A DNA stretch of 64,000 bases, from the NCBI RefSeq assembly GCF_001661075.1, contig NZ_CP014870.1:6291501-6355500 (forward strand), given 5' to 3'. Of this stretch, positions 43,943 to 55,614 are shown in pieces (the first letter of the stretch is position 1; each line of letters begins with the position of its first letter). This stretch comes from Pseudomonas silesiensis. GTDB taxonomy: Bacteria > Pseudomonadota > Gammaproteobacteria > Pseudomonadales > Pseudomonadaceae. The translations under genes and the position numbers were made by a program. The notes under the pieces are model-generated. The model had not been told where the DNA came from. It ran no database searches and was given only the letters and a program-made list of their open reading frames with translations.

Positions 43943-44536
43943 ATGCCCAAGGTCGGTATGCAACCCATCCGTCGCCAGCAGTTGATCGAAGCCACGCTGC
44001 AGGCGGTAGATCAGGTCGGAATGGGGGACGCCAGCATTGCGCTGATCGCCCGTTTGGCCGGCGTCTCGAATGGCATCATCAGTCACTACTTTCAGGACAA
44101 GAACGGCCTGATCGCCGCCACGGCGCAGTATCTGATGAGTGTCCTCAGCGAGAACGTCACCGCGCGCCGTCAGGCGCTGGAGGACGACAGCCCGCGGGCT
44201 CACCTCCAGGTGATTGTCGAAGGCAACTTCGACGCCAGCCAGGTCAATGGCCCGGCAATGAAAACCTGGCTGGCCTTCTGGGCCACCAGCATGCACCACC
44301 CGTCATTGCACAGGTTGCAGCGGATCAACGATCACCGCCTGTATTCCAACCTGTGCTGCCAGTTCCGCCGTGTATTGCCGCTCGATGACGCGCGCAGTGC
44401 AGCTCGAGGTCTGGCAGCCCTCATTGACGGTTTGTGGTTGCGCGGCGCGCTGTCGGGAGATGCTTTCGACACCGCGCAGGCGCACCAGATCGCTTACGAA
44501 TACATGGATTTCCAACTGGCCAAGCAGGTGAGTTAG
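43943..44536 (+). CDS. betI: Choline-responsive repressor BetI
   Basis: TetR-family repressor of 197 residues from [20 protein letters not shown], with AAGGAG nine bases upstream; the GTG/ATG three codons earlier is too close to it. The helix-turn-helix is [21 protein letters not shown]. The ligand domain includes [20 protein letters not shown]. First gene of betIBA, repressing the operon and probably betT through the palindrome just upstream. Confidence 0.96.
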   Translation: MPKVGMQPIRRQQLIEATLQAVDQVGMGDASIALIARLAGVSNGIISHYFQDKNGLIAATAQYLMSVLSENVTARRQALEDDSPRAHLQVIVEGNFDASQVNGPAMKTWLAFWATSMHHPSLHRLQRINDHRLYSNLCCQFRRVLPLDDARSAARGLAALIDGLWLRGALSGDAFDTAQAHQIAYEYMDFQLAKQVS

Positions 44537-44645
44537 AGCACATATAAATGCTCAGCCCCTGAACTGCTACTGATCGATGTTGCCACAACCTTATGGCATC
44601 ACCGCGGTGGCCTACGCCAACCACTTATGCACTTGCGAGGACACT

Positions 44646-46118
44646 ATGGCCCGTTTCGAACTGCAAAAACTTTACATCGATGGCGGTTACTCCGACGCCA
44701 GCAGCGACGCCACCTTCGAAGCCATCAACCCGGCTAACGGTGAAGTCCTCGCAACCGTACAGCGTGCGACCAAGGAAGACGTCGAGCGCGCTGTGGTCAG
44801 CGCCGAAAAGGGCCAGAAAATCTGGGCCGCGATGACCGCCATGGAGCGTTCGCGCATCCTGCGTCGCGCCGTGGACATCCTGCGCGAGCGCAACGATGAA
44901 CTGGCTGCCCTGGAAACCCTGGATACCGGCAAGTCGTACTCCGAAACCAAGTATGTCGACATCGTCACCGGTGCTGACGTGCTGGAATACTACGCTGGCC
45001 TGGTACCGGCCATCGAAGGCGAGCAGATCCCGCTGCGCACCACGTCTTTCGTTTACACCCGTCGCGAGCCGCTGGGCGTCGTGGCCGGTATCGGCGCGTG
45101 GAACTACCCGATCCAGATCGCCCTTTGGAAGTCCGCGCCAGCCCTGGCGGCCGGTAACGCGATGATCTTCAAGCCAAGCGAAGTCACCTCCCTGACCACG
45201 CTGAAACTGGCCGAGATCTACACCGAAGCCGGCGTTCCGGCGGGCGTGTTCAACGTGCTGACCGGCAGCGGCCGCGAAGTCGGCACCTGGCTGACCGAAC
45301 ACCCGCGCATCGAGAAAATCTCCTTCACCGGCGGCACCGACACCGGCAAGAAGGTCATGGCCAGCGCTTCGGGTTCGTCCTTGAAAGACGTGACCATGGA
45401 ACTGGGCGGCAAATCCCCGCTGATCATCTTCGACGACGCCGACCTCGATCGCGCCGCCGACACCGCGATGATGGCCAACTTCTACAGCTCCGGTCAGGTC
45501 TGCACCAACGGCACTCGCGTGTTCGTACCGAGCCAGCTGAAAGCGGCTTTCGAAGCCAAGATCGCTGAGCGTGTTGCCCGCATCCGCATCGGCAACCCGG
45601 AAGACGAGAACACCAACTTCGGTCCGCTGGTCAGCTTTGCCCACATGGAAAGCGTGCTGGGCTACATCGCCAAGGGCAAGGAAGAAGGCGCTCGCCTGCT
45701 GTGCGGCGGTACTCGCCTGACCGACGGCGAATTCGCCAAGGGCGCGTTCGTGGCACCGACCGTGTTCACTGATTGCACCGACGAGATGACCATCGTTCGC
45801 GAAGAAATCTTCGGCCCGGTGATGAGCATCCTGACGTACGAAACCGAAGAAGAAGTGATCCGTCGTGCCAACGACACCGACTTCGGCCTGGCCGCCGGCG
45901 TCGTCACCAAGGACCTGAACCGCGCTCACCGCGTGATCCATCAACTGGAAGCCGGTATCTGCTGGATCAACGCCTGGGGCGAGTCCGACGCCAAAATGCC
46001 GGTCGGCGGCTACAAGCAGTCGGGCGTGGGTCGTGAGAACGGCATCAGCTCGCTGAACAACTTCACACGCATCAAATCGGTACAGGTCGAACTGGGCGAT
46101 TACGCCTCGGTTTTCTAA
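44646..46118 (+). CDS. betB: Betaine aldehyde dehydrogenase
   Basis: NAD(P)-dependent oxidation of betaine aldehyde to glycine betaine, 490 residues from [15 protein letters not shown]. The catalytic Glu is in [14 protein letters not shown] and the catalytic Cys in [15 protein letters not shown]. The cofactor segment is [11 protein letters not shown] and the C-terminal [20 protein letters not shown] is BetB-specific. It lies 109 bases after betI. A REP pair separates it from betA. Confidence 0.97.
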   Translation: MARFELQKLYIDGGYSDASSDATFEAINPANGEVLATVQRATKEDVERAVVSAEKGQKIWAAMTAMERSRILRRAVDILRERNDELAALETLDTGKSYSETKYVDIVTGADVLEYYAGLVPAIEGEQIPLRTTSFVYTRREPLGVVAGIGAWNYPIQIALWKSAPALAAGNAMIFKPSEVTSLTTLKLAEIYTEAGVPAGVFNVLTGSGREVGTWLTEHPRIEKISFTGGTDTGKKVMASASGSSLKDVTMELGGKSPLIIFDDADLDRAADTAMMANFYSSGQVCTNGTRVFVPSQLKAAFEAKIAERVARIRIGNPEDENTNFGPLVSFAHMESVLGYIAKGKEEGARLLCGGTRLTDGEFAKGAFVAPTVFTDCTDEMTIVREEIFGPVMSILTYETEEEVIRRANDTDFGLAAGVVTKDLNRAHRVIHQLEAGICWINAWGESDAKMPVGGYKQSGVGRENGISSLNNFTRIKSVQVELGDYASVF

Positions 46119-46146
46119 GGCGATATCCGCTTCGCCTGCGAGGCCG

Positions 46147-46214
46147 CCTTCGCGGGCAAGCCTCGCTCCTACAGGTCCTGCGTGGTCCTTGTAGGAGCGA
46201 GGCTTGCCCGCGAT
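46147..46214. repeat. REP pair between betB and betA
   Basis: Close inverted pair CTTCGCGGGCAAGCCTCGCT and the inverse (to 46214), loop ~20 bases. Confidence 0.88.
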
Positions 46215-46270
46215 CGAGTGCGCAGCACTCGTCAGGCCAGACCTGACCAACTTCAAAGAGGGTGCATTCA

Positions 46271-47974
46271 ATGTCCCAAGAATTCGACTACATCATCATC
46301 GGTGCCGGCTCGGCCGGTAACACCCTGGCGACCCGTCTGACTGAAGACGAAGGCGTCACCGTCCTGCTGCTCGAAGCCGGCGGCCCGGACTACCGTCTCG
46401 ACTTCCGCACGCAGATGCCGGCCGCACTGGCCTTCCCGCTGCAAGGCCGCCGCTACAACTGGGCCTACGAAACCGATCCAGAGCCACACATGGACGGTCG
46501 TCGGATGGAATGCGGTCGCGGCAAGGGCCTGGGTGGTTCCTCGCTGATCAACGGCATGTGCTACATCCGCGGCAACGCCATGGACTACGACAACTGGGCC
46601 AAGCTTCCAGGCCTGGAAGACTGGGACTACCTCAACTGCCTGCCGTATTTCCGCAAGGCGGAAACCCGTGACATCGGCCCGAACGACTACCACGGTGGCG
46701 ACGGCCCGGTCAGCGTGACCACGCCGAAAGCCGGCAACAACCCGCTGTTCCACGCAATGGTTGAAGCAGGCGTACAAGCCGGTTACCCGCGCACCGAAGA
46801 CCTGAACGGTTACCAGCAAGAAGGCTTCGGCCCGATGGACCGTACCGTGACGCCGAACGGCCGTCGCGCCAGCACCGCCCGCGGTTACCTGGACATCGCC
46901 AAGAAGCGCTCGACCCTGACCATCGTCACCCACGCCCTGACCGACAAGATCCTGTTCGAAGGCAAGCGTGCGGTCGGCGTGCGTTACCTGATCGGCGCCG
47001 CTGAAGAACGCATTGAAGCCCGCGCCCGCAAGGAAGTGTTGCTGTGCTCCGGCGCCATCGCATCGCCGCAGATCCTGCAGCGTTCTGGTGTCGGCCCGGC
47101 GGAACTGCTGAACAAGCTCGACATCCCGGTGGTTCACGACCTGCCAGGCGTGGGTGAAAACCTGCAGGATCACCTCGAGTTGTACCTGCAATACGCCTGC
47201 ACCCAACCGGTCTCGCTGTACCCGTCGCTCCTCTGGTACAACCAGCCGGCCATCGGTGCCGAGTGGCTGTTCAACGGCACCGGCATCGGCGCCAGCAACC
47301 AGTTCGAAGCCGGCGGTTTCATCCGCTCACGTCCGGAATTCGATTGGCCGAACATCCAGTACCACTTCCTGCCGGTCGCCATTAACTACAACGGCAGCAA
47401 CGGCGTGAAGGAACACGGTTTCCAGGCGCACATGGGTTCCATGCGCTCGCCGAGCCGCGGTCGCATCCAGGCCAAGTCCAAGGATCCGCGCGAGTACCCG
47501 AGCATCCTGTTCAACTACATGGCCACCGAGCAGGACTGGCAGGAATTTCGCGATGGCATCCGCCTGACCCGTGAAATCATGCAACAGCCGGCACTGGACG
47601 CCTTCCGTGGCCGCGAAATCAGCCCGGGCATCGAAGTGCAAACCGATGAGCAGCTCGACAAGTTCATCCGCGAACACGCCGAAACCGCGTTCCACCCGTC
47701 CTGCTCGTGCAAGATGGGCACCGACGAGATGGCCGTGGTCGATGGCGAAGGTCGTGTGCATGGCATGCAGGGCCTGCGCGTGGTCGATGCCTCGATCATG
47801 CCGATCATCACCACGGGCAACCTGAACGCGCCGACCATCATGATCGCCGAGAAAATCGCCGACAAGATCCGTGGTCGCAAGCCGTTGCCGCGCAGCACCG
47901 CTGATTATTACGTTGCCGGTGAAGCGCCGGTGCGTGGCAAGCCGTTGCGGGAAGTGAGCCTGACTGCTCAGTAA
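46271..47974 (+). CDS. betA: Choline dehydrogenase
   Basis: GMC-family FAD enzyme of 567 residues oxidising choline to betaine aldehyde at the membrane. The N-terminal FAD motif is [18 protein letters not shown], with GMC signatures [20 protein letters not shown] and [15 protein letters not shown]. The catalytic His pair is in [11 protein letters not shown] and [15 protein letters not shown]. The start chosen has GAGGG eight bases upstream. Last gene of betIBA, followed by a REP pair. Confidence 0.97.
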   Translation: MSQEFDYIIIGAGSAGNTLATRLTEDEGVTVLLLEAGGPDYRLDFRTQMPAALAFPLQGRRYNWAYETDPEPHMDGRRMECGRGKGLGGSSLINGMCYIRGNAMDYDNWAKLPGLEDWDYLNCLPYFRKAETRDIGPNDYHGGDGPVSVTTPKAGNNPLFHAMVEAGVQAGYPRTEDLNGYQQEGFGPMDRTVTPNGRRASTARGYLDIAKKRSTLTIVTHALTDKILFEGKRAVGVRYLIGAAEERIEARARKEVLLCSGAIASPQILQRSGVGPAELLNKLDIPVVHDLPGVGENLQDHLELYLQYACTQPVSLYPSLLWYNQPAIGAEWLFNGTGIGASNQFEAGGFIRSRPEFDWPNIQYHFLPVAINYNGSNGVKEHGFQAHMGSMRSPSRGRIQAKSKDPREYPSILFNYMATEQDWQEFRDGIRLTREIMQQPALDAFRGREISPGIEVQTDEQLDKFIREHAETAFHPSCSCKMGTDEMAVVDGEGRVHGMQGLRVVDASIMPIITTGNLNAPTIMIAEKIADKIRGRKPLPRSTADYYVAGEAPVRGKPLREVSLTAQ

Positions 47975-47995
47975 GACGTAATACCGAGGCGCGCC

Positions 47996-48063
47996 CTTCG
48001 CGGGCAAGCCTCGCTCCTACAGGAGAACGCGATTCCTTGTAGGAGCGAGGCTTGCCCGCGAAG
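47996..48063. repeat. REP pair after betA
   Basis: Close inverted pair CTTCGCGGGCAAGCCTCGCT and the inverse, loop ~20 bases, nearly identical to the pair between betB and betA. Confidence 0.88.
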
Positions 48064-48211
48064 ACGCCAGACCAAGCACCATACCTCCCGAAGTAATCCT
48101 TTCCTACACCGCCCCGCCCTTGATATCGCTCCCCGCCCAGGCCTAATCTAGCCCCACGCAATCGTTTCACCCCCTCGCAACACCGATGCTCCATACCAAG
48201 GAGGTCCACGA

Positions 48212-49654
48212 ATGTTCGATTTCCACCCCCAGCTCAAGCAGCGCTTCGCTGCCTTGCGCACGGGCGCTGAATTCTTTTCGCTGCGTTATGTGCGCGAGTC
48301 CGGCCAGTACCTGTCGGTGCGCAAGAACGTCGCCGAGCCTCCAAGCCTGAGCCGGGACGAAGGCGCGATGCTGACGGTTCGGGTCAACGGCGTGGAAACC
48401 TATGCCGCGACCAACGACCTGTCCCAATCCGGCCTGCAGGCCGCACTGGACAAAGCCGAGCAACACGCCCGCCGACTCAAGCCCCACGCCCTGCTCGACC
48501 TGCGCGAACAAGCCGTTTCCAGTGACCGCGCCGATTACTTCTCGCCGAACCTCGACCAGCCCTTCCCGTCCCTGAGCGATTGCTACCAATTGCTCGGCGC
48601 CGAATCCGCGGCCGTGCCCAAGGACGAGCGCCTGGTGAACTGGCAGGTGAGCATCGGCATCACCCACGTCGAGCAGATCTACCTCAACAGCGCCGGCGCC
48701 GAGCTGCGCCAGGCTCAACGTTTCGTGTACCCGGGCCTGGACGTCACTGCCTACGATGGCAGCGACAGCCAGACCCGCACCCTCGGCCGCGAGAACTTCG
48801 GCCAGCAGGGTGGTTTTGATGTGATCAGCCGCTGCGGCCTGGTGGGTGCCGGTCCTAAAATCGCTGATCAGGCGCTGCAATTGCTACTGGCGCCGAACAC
48901 CCCGCAAGGCCCACGCGACCTGCTGCTGATGCCCGACCAGATGATGTTGCAGATCCACGAATCCATCGGTCACCCGCTGGAACTGGACCGTATCCTCGGC
49001 GACGAGCGCAATTACGCCGGCACCAGTTTCGTCAAGGCTGAAGACTTCGGCAGCCTGCAATACGGCTCCGAACTGCTGAACGTTACCTTCGATCCGGACA
49101 TCCCTGAACAGCTCGCCAGTTACGGTCATGACGACGACGGCACCGCCGCCAGCAAGCAATTCCTGATCAAGGAAGGTTTGCTGCTGCGACCACTGGGTGG
49201 CGCCCTTTCTCAATTCCGGGCCGGCATGAACGGCGTCGCCAACAGCCGCGCCTGTGGCTGGAATCGCCCGCCCATTGACCGCATGGCCAACCTGAACATC
49301 GAGCCCGGCGATCAACCGCTGGAGCAGCTGATCGGCAACATCGAGCACGGCATCCTGATGAGCACCAACCGCTCCTGGTCCATCGACGATGCGCGCAACA
49401 AGTTCCAGTTCGGCTGCGAATGGGCTCGGCTGATCGAAAATGGCGAACTCAAGGGCGTGGTGAAAAACCCCAACTACCGGGCAATTTCCGCGCAATTCTG
49501 GAAGAGCCTCAGCGCCGTGGGCGACGCCAGCACCGTCAAGGTCCTCGGCACACCGAATTGCGGCAAGGGAGAACCGAATCAGGTGATCCGCGTTGGCCAT
49601 GCGTCGCCGGCCTGTGTGTTCAGCAATGTGGATGTATTTGGAGGAGACGCCTGA
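48212..49654 (+). CDS. TldD-family metalloprotease subunit
   Basis: Zinc protease of the TldD/PmbA family, 480 residues. The HExxxH zinc motif is in QIHESIGHPLELDRI (~250), followed by GTSFVKAEDFGSLQYGSELL. It overlaps the next gene by one base (TGATG), as expected for partners. Canonical TldD/TldE degrade unfolded peptides and process small modified peptides such as microcin B17. This pair looks like a second, divergent set, and no precursor peptide gene was recognised nearby. AAGGAG precedes the start. Confidence 0.88.
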   Translation: MFDFHPQLKQRFAALRTGAEFFSLRYVRESGQYLSVRKNVAEPPSLSRDEGAMLTVRVNGVETYAATNDLSQSGLQAALDKAEQHARRLKPHALLDLREQAVSSDRADYFSPNLDQPFPSLSDCYQLLGAESAAVPKDERLVNWQVSIGITHVEQIYLNSAGAELRQAQRFVYPGLDVTAYDGSDSQTRTLGRENFGQQGGFDVISRCGLVGAGPKIADQALQLLLAPNTPQGPRDLLLMPDQMMLQIHESIGHPLELDRILGDERNYAGTSFVKAEDFGSLQYGSELLNVTFDPDIPEQLASYGHDDDGTAASKQFLIKEGLLLRPLGGALSQFRAGMNGVANSRACGWNRPPIDRMANLNIEPGDQPLEQLIGNIEHGILMSTNRSWSIDDARNKFQFGCEWARLIENGELKGVVKNPNYRAISAQFWKSLSAVGDASTVKVLGTPNCGKGEPNQVIRVGHASPACVFSNVDVFGGDA

Positions 49655-50991
49655 TGAGTACGTCCAGCAATCAGGCCGAAGCGTTCAAGGCCTTGGTCCA
49701 CTGGTTGCGCGATGCTGTGCGCGAACCGGAACAATTCACCCTCAGCTACGCCGCCGAGTCGTCGGCCTTCGTGCGTTTCAACCATGCCAAAGTGCGCCAG
49801 GCCGGCCAGGTGCAGCAAGCGAGCGTCGGCCTCAAGCTGATCGACGACGGGCGCCACGCGGACCTGAACATTACCCTCTGCGGTGATGCGCAAGTCGATG
49901 TTCAGCGCCTGGCCGAAGGGCTGCAACAGTTGCGCGACACCTTGCCTTTGCTGCCGCAGGACCCGTACCTGCTGCTCAACTACACCGGCTGGCAGAGCAG
50001 GAATGTGCAGGACCATCCGCTGCCGGACACCGAGCAAGTGGTCGCGCAAATCACCCAGGCGGCCGAAGGGCTGGACCTGGTGGGCTTCTACGCTGCCGGC
50101 CCGATCAGTCGGGGTTTCGCCAGTTCTTCAGGCGCGTTTGGCTGGCATCAGGCCAACAGCTTCAACTTCGATTTCAGCCTGTTCCATGACAATGGCCAAG
50201 CCGTCAAAGCCAGCTACGCCGGGCATGACTGGAACAGCGAAGGGTTCGCCAGCCGTTTTGCGCAAGCGCGCGAGCAGCTGGCGTTTCTGGGCAGACCGCA
50301 ACGCACCCTGGCGCCGGGCCAGTACCGCGCCTACCTGGCGCCGGCGGCCATGGGTGAAATCATGGATATGCTGGGCTGGGGCGGTTTCTCGGCACAGTCG
50401 ATTGCCAGCAAGAACAGTCCGCTGCAGAAGCTTTACGCAGGCGACAGCTCGTTCAGCCCGCTGGTGTCGCTCGATGAGAAGGTAAGCGGTTCATTGAGCC
50501 CGGCGTTTTCCGGCGAAGGTTATCCGCGCAGCGATCTTGGATTGATCGTCAATGGCAAGGCCGGCGCGCAGATGGTCAGTTCCCGCAGCGCTGCGGAATA
50601 TGGCCTGACGGCCAATGGCGCCAGCGGCGGTGAAATGCCGAGCGCGTTGAACATGGCGGCCGGAGAATTGCCTGAGGCAGAGATTCTCAAGCAGCTGGGC
50701 ACCGGGTTGTACATCAGCAACCTCTGGTACCTGAACTACTCGGACCAGCCGGCGGCACGCCTGACCGGCATGACGCGATTCGCGACCTTCTGGGTCGAGA
50801 ACGGCGAGATCCAGGCGCCGGTGAGCACCATGCGCTTTGATGACAGCGCCTACAGTTTGCTGGGGTCGCAGCTGGAAGCGTTGACCGCGGAGCGTGAATT
50901 ACTGCTGTCGGCCAGCACCTACAGTCAGCGCGCCACGGACTCGGCGTTGCTGCCGGGGGCGCTTGTCAGCCGATTGACGTTGACTCTGTAA
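49654..50991 (+). CDS. TldE/PmbA-family partner subunit
   Basis: Non-catalytic partner of the preceding protease, 445 residues from MSTSSNQAEAFKALVHWLRD. It shares the TldD/PmbA fold (FVRFNHAKVRQAGQVQQASV, YRAYLAPAAMGEIMDML) and lacks HExxxH. The C-terminal part has GLYISNLWYLNYSDQPAARL and FWVENGEIQAPVSTMRF, both typical. GGAGGAGACGCCTG precedes the start inside the tldD 3' end. Confidence 0.88.
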   Translation: MSTSSNQAEAFKALVHWLRDAVREPEQFTLSYAAESSAFVRFNHAKVRQAGQVQQASVGLKLIDDGRHADLNITLCGDAQVDVQRLAEGLQQLRDTLPLLPQDPYLLLNYTGWQSRNVQDHPLPDTEQVVAQITQAAEGLDLVGFYAAGPISRGFASSSGAFGWHQANSFNFDFSLFHDNGQAVKASYAGHDWNSEGFASRFAQAREQLAFLGRPQRTLAPGQYRAYLAPAAMGEIMDMLGWGGFSAQSIASKNSPLQKLYAGDSSFSPLVSLDEKVSGSLSPAFSGEGYPRSDLGLIVNGKAGAQMVSSRSAAEYGLTANGASGGEMPSALNMAAGELPEAEILKQLGTGLYISNLWYLNYSDQPAARLTGMTRFATFWVENGEIQAPVSTMRFDDSAYSLLGSQLEALTAERELLLSASTYSQRATDSALLPGALVSRLTLTL

Positions 50992-51001
50992 ACACGCATA
51001 T

Positions 51002-51107
51002 CCCTGTAGGAGCGAGCTTGCTCGCGATGAATGTGAAGGCGACGCATTTTTCCAGGCAGCACGCGTCATCGTTCACGTCCATCGCGAGCAAGCTCGCTCC
51101 TACAGGA
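51002..51107. repeat. REP pair between tldE-like and MFS genes
   Basis: Arms CTGTAGGAGCGAGCTTGCTC and its complement (to 51105), loop ~50 bases. Confidence 0.88.
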
Positions 51108-51139
51108 TCGGTGGAATGCTCACACTGACAAGAGGCCCC

Positions 51140-52567
51140 ATGCCCAACCGCCAACCTCTCGACGCTGTCACTGCCCGCTGGTTGCCCTGGGTTGTTGCCA
51201 TCGCGTTCTTCATGCAATCCCTCGACGGGACCATCCTCAACACCGCCCTGCCCGCCATGGCCCGAGACCTGGCCGAAGATCCGCTGCGCATGCAAGGCGT
51301 GATCATCGCCTACATGCTCACCGTCGCCTTGCTGATCCCGGCCTCAGGCTGGATCGCCGACCGCTTCGGCACCAAGAAAATCTTCTTCGGCGCGATCCTG
51401 CTGTTCAGCATCGGCTCGTTGCTCTGCGCCCTGTCGAACACCTTGAGCATGCTGATCGGCGCCCGGGTGATTCAGGGCCTGGGCGGCGCGCTGATGCTGC
51501 CGGTCGGGCGCCTGGTGGTGCTGCGCGCCTACCCGCGCTCGGAGCTGGTGCGGATCATGGGCTTTATCACCATTCCCGGACTGCTCGGCCCCCTGCTAGG
51601 CCCGACCATGGGAGGCTGGATGGTGGAATACCTGACCTGGCACTGGATCTTCCTGATCAACCTGCCGGTGGGCGCCATCGGATGCTACGCCGTGTGGAAA
51701 TTCATCCCTGATCTGCGCGGCACCGAGCGCACCCGTTTCGACAGCCTGGGGTTTTTGCTGTTTGGCGCGGCGATGGTGCTGATCACCATTGCCATGGAAG
51801 GACTCGGCGAACTGCACCTGCCGCACTTGCGCGTAATGTTGCTGCTGTTCGGCGGCATGGCCTGCCTGGCCGCGTACTGGCTGCGCGCCGGGCACATCGA
51901 CAATCCACTGTTCGCACCCTCGCTGTTCAAGACCCGGACGTTTGCCGTGGGCATCCTCGGCAACCTCTTCGCCCGCCTGGGCAGCGGCGCGTTGCCGTTC
52001 CTCGTGCCGTTGCTGCTGCAAGTGGCCCTGGGTTATTCGCCCTCCCAGGCCGGGATGAGCATGTTGCCGCTGGCTGCCGCGGCGATGGTCGCCAAGTCGG
52101 TGGCCCGACCGCTGATCGAGCGCCTGGGCTATCGCATCGTGCTGACCGGTAACACCCTGGCGCTGGGACTGATGCTGGCGAGCATGGGCCTGGTCAGCGA
52201 GCAGACGCCGTACTGGTTGCTGCTGGGAATGCTGGCGATCCTCGGCGCCATCAACTCGCTGCAGTTCACCGCGATGAATACCGTGACCCTGATCGACCTC
52301 GACGACGCCAGCGCCAGCAGCGGCAACAGCTTGCTGTCGGTGGTCGCGCAATTGTCCCTCAGCCTGGGCGTCGCCTGCGCTGGCGCACTGCTCGGCGGCT
52401 TTACCGCAGAAGCCGGCAATGACGGCGTAGACACTGTTCTGGGTGCATTCCAGCTGACCTTTGTGACGGTTGGAATCATGGCGATGCTGGCCGCGACAAT
52501 CTTCTCGCAGCTCTCAAAGGAAGACGGACGGCGCGTCAAGCGTCCGGAAGAACACATAGAGCCTTAG
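51140..52567 (+). CDS. MFS multidrug exporter, DHA2 (14-helix) type, MdtD-like
   Basis: Proton-coupled exporter of 475 residues from MPNRQPLDAVTARWLPWVVA. Antiporter motifs: SLDGTILNTALPAMARDL in helix 1, GWIADRFGTKKIFFGAI between helices 2 and 3, and motif C-like GLLGPLLGPTMGGWMVEY in helix 5. It is closest to MdtD/EmrB relatives. Substrate unknown. Single gene; no efflux periplasmic or outer-membrane partner is adjacent. Confidence 0.88.
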   Translation: MPNRQPLDAVTARWLPWVVAIAFFMQSLDGTILNTALPAMARDLAEDPLRMQGVIIAYMLTVALLIPASGWIADRFGTKKIFFGAILLFSIGSLLCALSNTLSMLIGARVIQGLGGALMLPVGRLVVLRAYPRSELVRIMGFITIPGLLGPLLGPTMGGWMVEYLTWHWIFLINLPVGAIGCYAVWKFIPDLRGTERTRFDSLGFLLFGAAMVLITIAMEGLGELHLPHLRVMLLLFGGMACLAAYWLRAGHIDNPLFAPSLFKTRTFAVGILGNLFARLGSGALPFLVPLLLQVALGYSPSQAGMSMLPLAAAAMVAKSVARPLIERLGYRIVLTGNTLALGLMLASMGLVSEQTPYWLLLGMLAILGAINSLQFTAMNTVTLIDLDDASASSGNSLLSVVAQLSLSLGVACAGALLGGFTAEAGNDGVDTVLGAFQLTFVTVGIMAMLAATIFSQLSKEDGRRVKRPEEHIEP

Positions 52568-52624
52568 GGCGAATGGCCATGGGACTGATACACTGCGCGA
52601 CATTTTGTTTTGCAGGCCAGTCCC

Positions 52625-54010
<1,386 letters not shown>

Positions 54011-54022
54011 AACCGCACCGCC

Positions 54023-54133
54023 CCCTGTAGGAGCGAGCGATGCGGCGATCCGACTTGCCCGCGAAGAACGATAACTCGGTATACCTGATGCACCGTGTAA
54101 TCGTTCTTCGCGGGCAAGCCTCGCTCCTACAGG
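54023..54133. repeat. REP pair, mixed subtypes, after dbpA
   Basis: The left copy has the insert GAGCGATGCGGCGATCCGAC. The right copy is plain GCGGGCAAGCCTCGCTCCTA, so only the outer core pairs. Confidence 0.83.
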
Positions 54134-54171
54134 ATCTGGGTTAGCCCTGAGATTTATGTGAGGACACCGTT

Positions 54172-55350
54172 TTGCGCTCTACCGAAGTCGTGATCATTGG
54201 CGCTGGCGCCGCAGGGTTGATGTGTGCGCTGACCGCCGCCGGGCGTGGGCGCAAAGTGATGTTGCTCGATCACGCAAACAAGGCCGGCAAGAAAATCCTG
54301 ATGTCGGGTGGTGGTCGCTGTAATTTCACCAACATGTACACCGAACCGGGCAATTTTCTCTCGCAGAACGAGCATTTCTGCAAATCCGCCTTGGCGCGAT
54401 ACACCCAGTGGGATTTCATCGGCATGGTCGCCAAACACGGCGTGCCGTACCACGAGAAAAAACTCGGCCAATTGTTCTGCGATAACAAATCCAGCGACAT
54501 CCTCGAGATGCTGCTCAGCGAGTGCGATCAGGTCGGCGTGAGCCTGCATCTGGACACGTCGATCCAGACCATCGAGAAACTCGAACAGGGTTACCTGCTG
54601 GACACCACATTGGGCCAGATCACCTGCGAATCGCTGGTGATCGCCACGGGCGGCCTGTCGATTCCGACCTTGGGCGCAACCGGTTTCGGCTATCAGGTGG
54701 CCAGACAATTCGGCCACGATTTGCTGCCGACCCGCGCAGGTCTGGTGCCGTTCACCATCACCGATCAGCTCAAGGAGCTTTGCACCGAGCTGTCCGGCAC
54801 CTCGGTGGATTGCCTGGTGAGCTGTAACGACCAGAGCTTTCGCGAGAACATCCTGTTCACCCACCGCGGCCTCAGCGGCCCGGCGATTTTGCAGATTTCT
54901 TCGTTCTGGGAGTCCGGCGACACGGTGGAGATCAACCTGCTGCCGGATCACGACGTGCCGGGCTGGCTGCAACAGCAACAAGCCGAACGCCCGAACAGCG
55001 AACTGAAAACCCTGCTGGGTGAAATATTCACCAAGAAGATGGCCAACCTGCTGGCGGACAACTGGTTCGTCTCCAAGCCGATGAAACAGTACACCCATGC
55101 GGAAATTGCCGACATCGCGCAGAAACTGGCGAGCTGGACAGTGGTACCGGCCGGCACCGAAGGCTATCGCACGGCCGAAGTGACCCTCGGCGGCGTCGAC
55201 ACCCGCGAGGTTTCGTCCAAGACCATGGAATCGCTGAAAAGCCCTGGCCTTTATTTCATCGGCGAAGTGCTCGATGTCACCGGGCATCTGGGCGGTTTCA
55301 ATTTCCAGTGGGCCTGGGCCTCCGGGTACGCTGCCGCGCAGTACGTCTGA
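54172..55350 (+). CDS. FAD-dependent oxidoreductase, HI0933/BaiN-like
   Basis: Flavoprotein of 392 residues. The start is TTG at 54172 (MRSTEVVIIGAGAAGLMCAL) behind GAGGACACC. The dinucleotide motif is IGAGAAGLMCALTAAGRGRK. The family hallmark KKILMSGGGRCNFTN follows at ~45-58, and the C-terminal LYFIGEVLDVTGHLGGFNFQ and WAWASGYAAA complete the FAD site. The physiological substrate of the chromosomal family is unknown. Single gene bounded by REPs. Confidence 0.88.
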   Translation: MRSTEVVIIGAGAAGLMCALTAAGRGRKVMLLDHANKAGKKILMSGGGRCNFTNMYTEPGNFLSQNEHFCKSALARYTQWDFIGMVAKHGVPYHEKKLGQLFCDNKSSDILEMLLSECDQVGVSLHLDTSIQTIEKLEQGYLLDTTLGQITCESLVIATGGLSIPTLGATGFGYQVARQFGHDLLPTRAGLVPFTITDQLKELCTELSGTSVDCLVSCNDQSFRENILFTHRGLSGPAILQISSFWESGDTVEINLLPDHDVPGWLQQQQAERPNSELKTLLGEIFTKKMANLLADNWFVSKPMKQYTHAEIADIAQKLASWTVVPAGTEGYRTAEVTLGGVDTREVSSKTMESLKSPGLYFIGEVLDVTGHLGGFNFQWAWASGYAAAQYV

Positions 55351-55367
55351 TAGACCGCGTTATCGTT

Positions 55368-55489
55368 CTTCGCGGGCAAGTCGGATCGCCGCATCGCTCG
55401 CTCCTACGGTTTTTGTTTCGTTTGGGATATTGCGTACGACAGAAACCCGTAGGAGCGAGCGATGCGGCGATCCGACTTGCCCGCGAAGG
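55368..55489. repeat. REP pair with TCGGATCGCCGCATCGCTCG insert
   Basis: Both arms contain the insert and pair over ~40 bases. Same subtype as 32858-32955 apart from one base (CATCGC for CACCGC). Confidence 0.86.
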
Positions 55490-55614
55490 CGTCCGAACAG
55501 ACAACAGAGAACAATCAAGGAACAGATTTTGCTGTCAGATGTGATCGGCGCCATTGCGTCGACGTCATTACTGGCTCAATTTAGCTTCATTGCCTCGGAA
55601 GGCCTTCGCACTTC

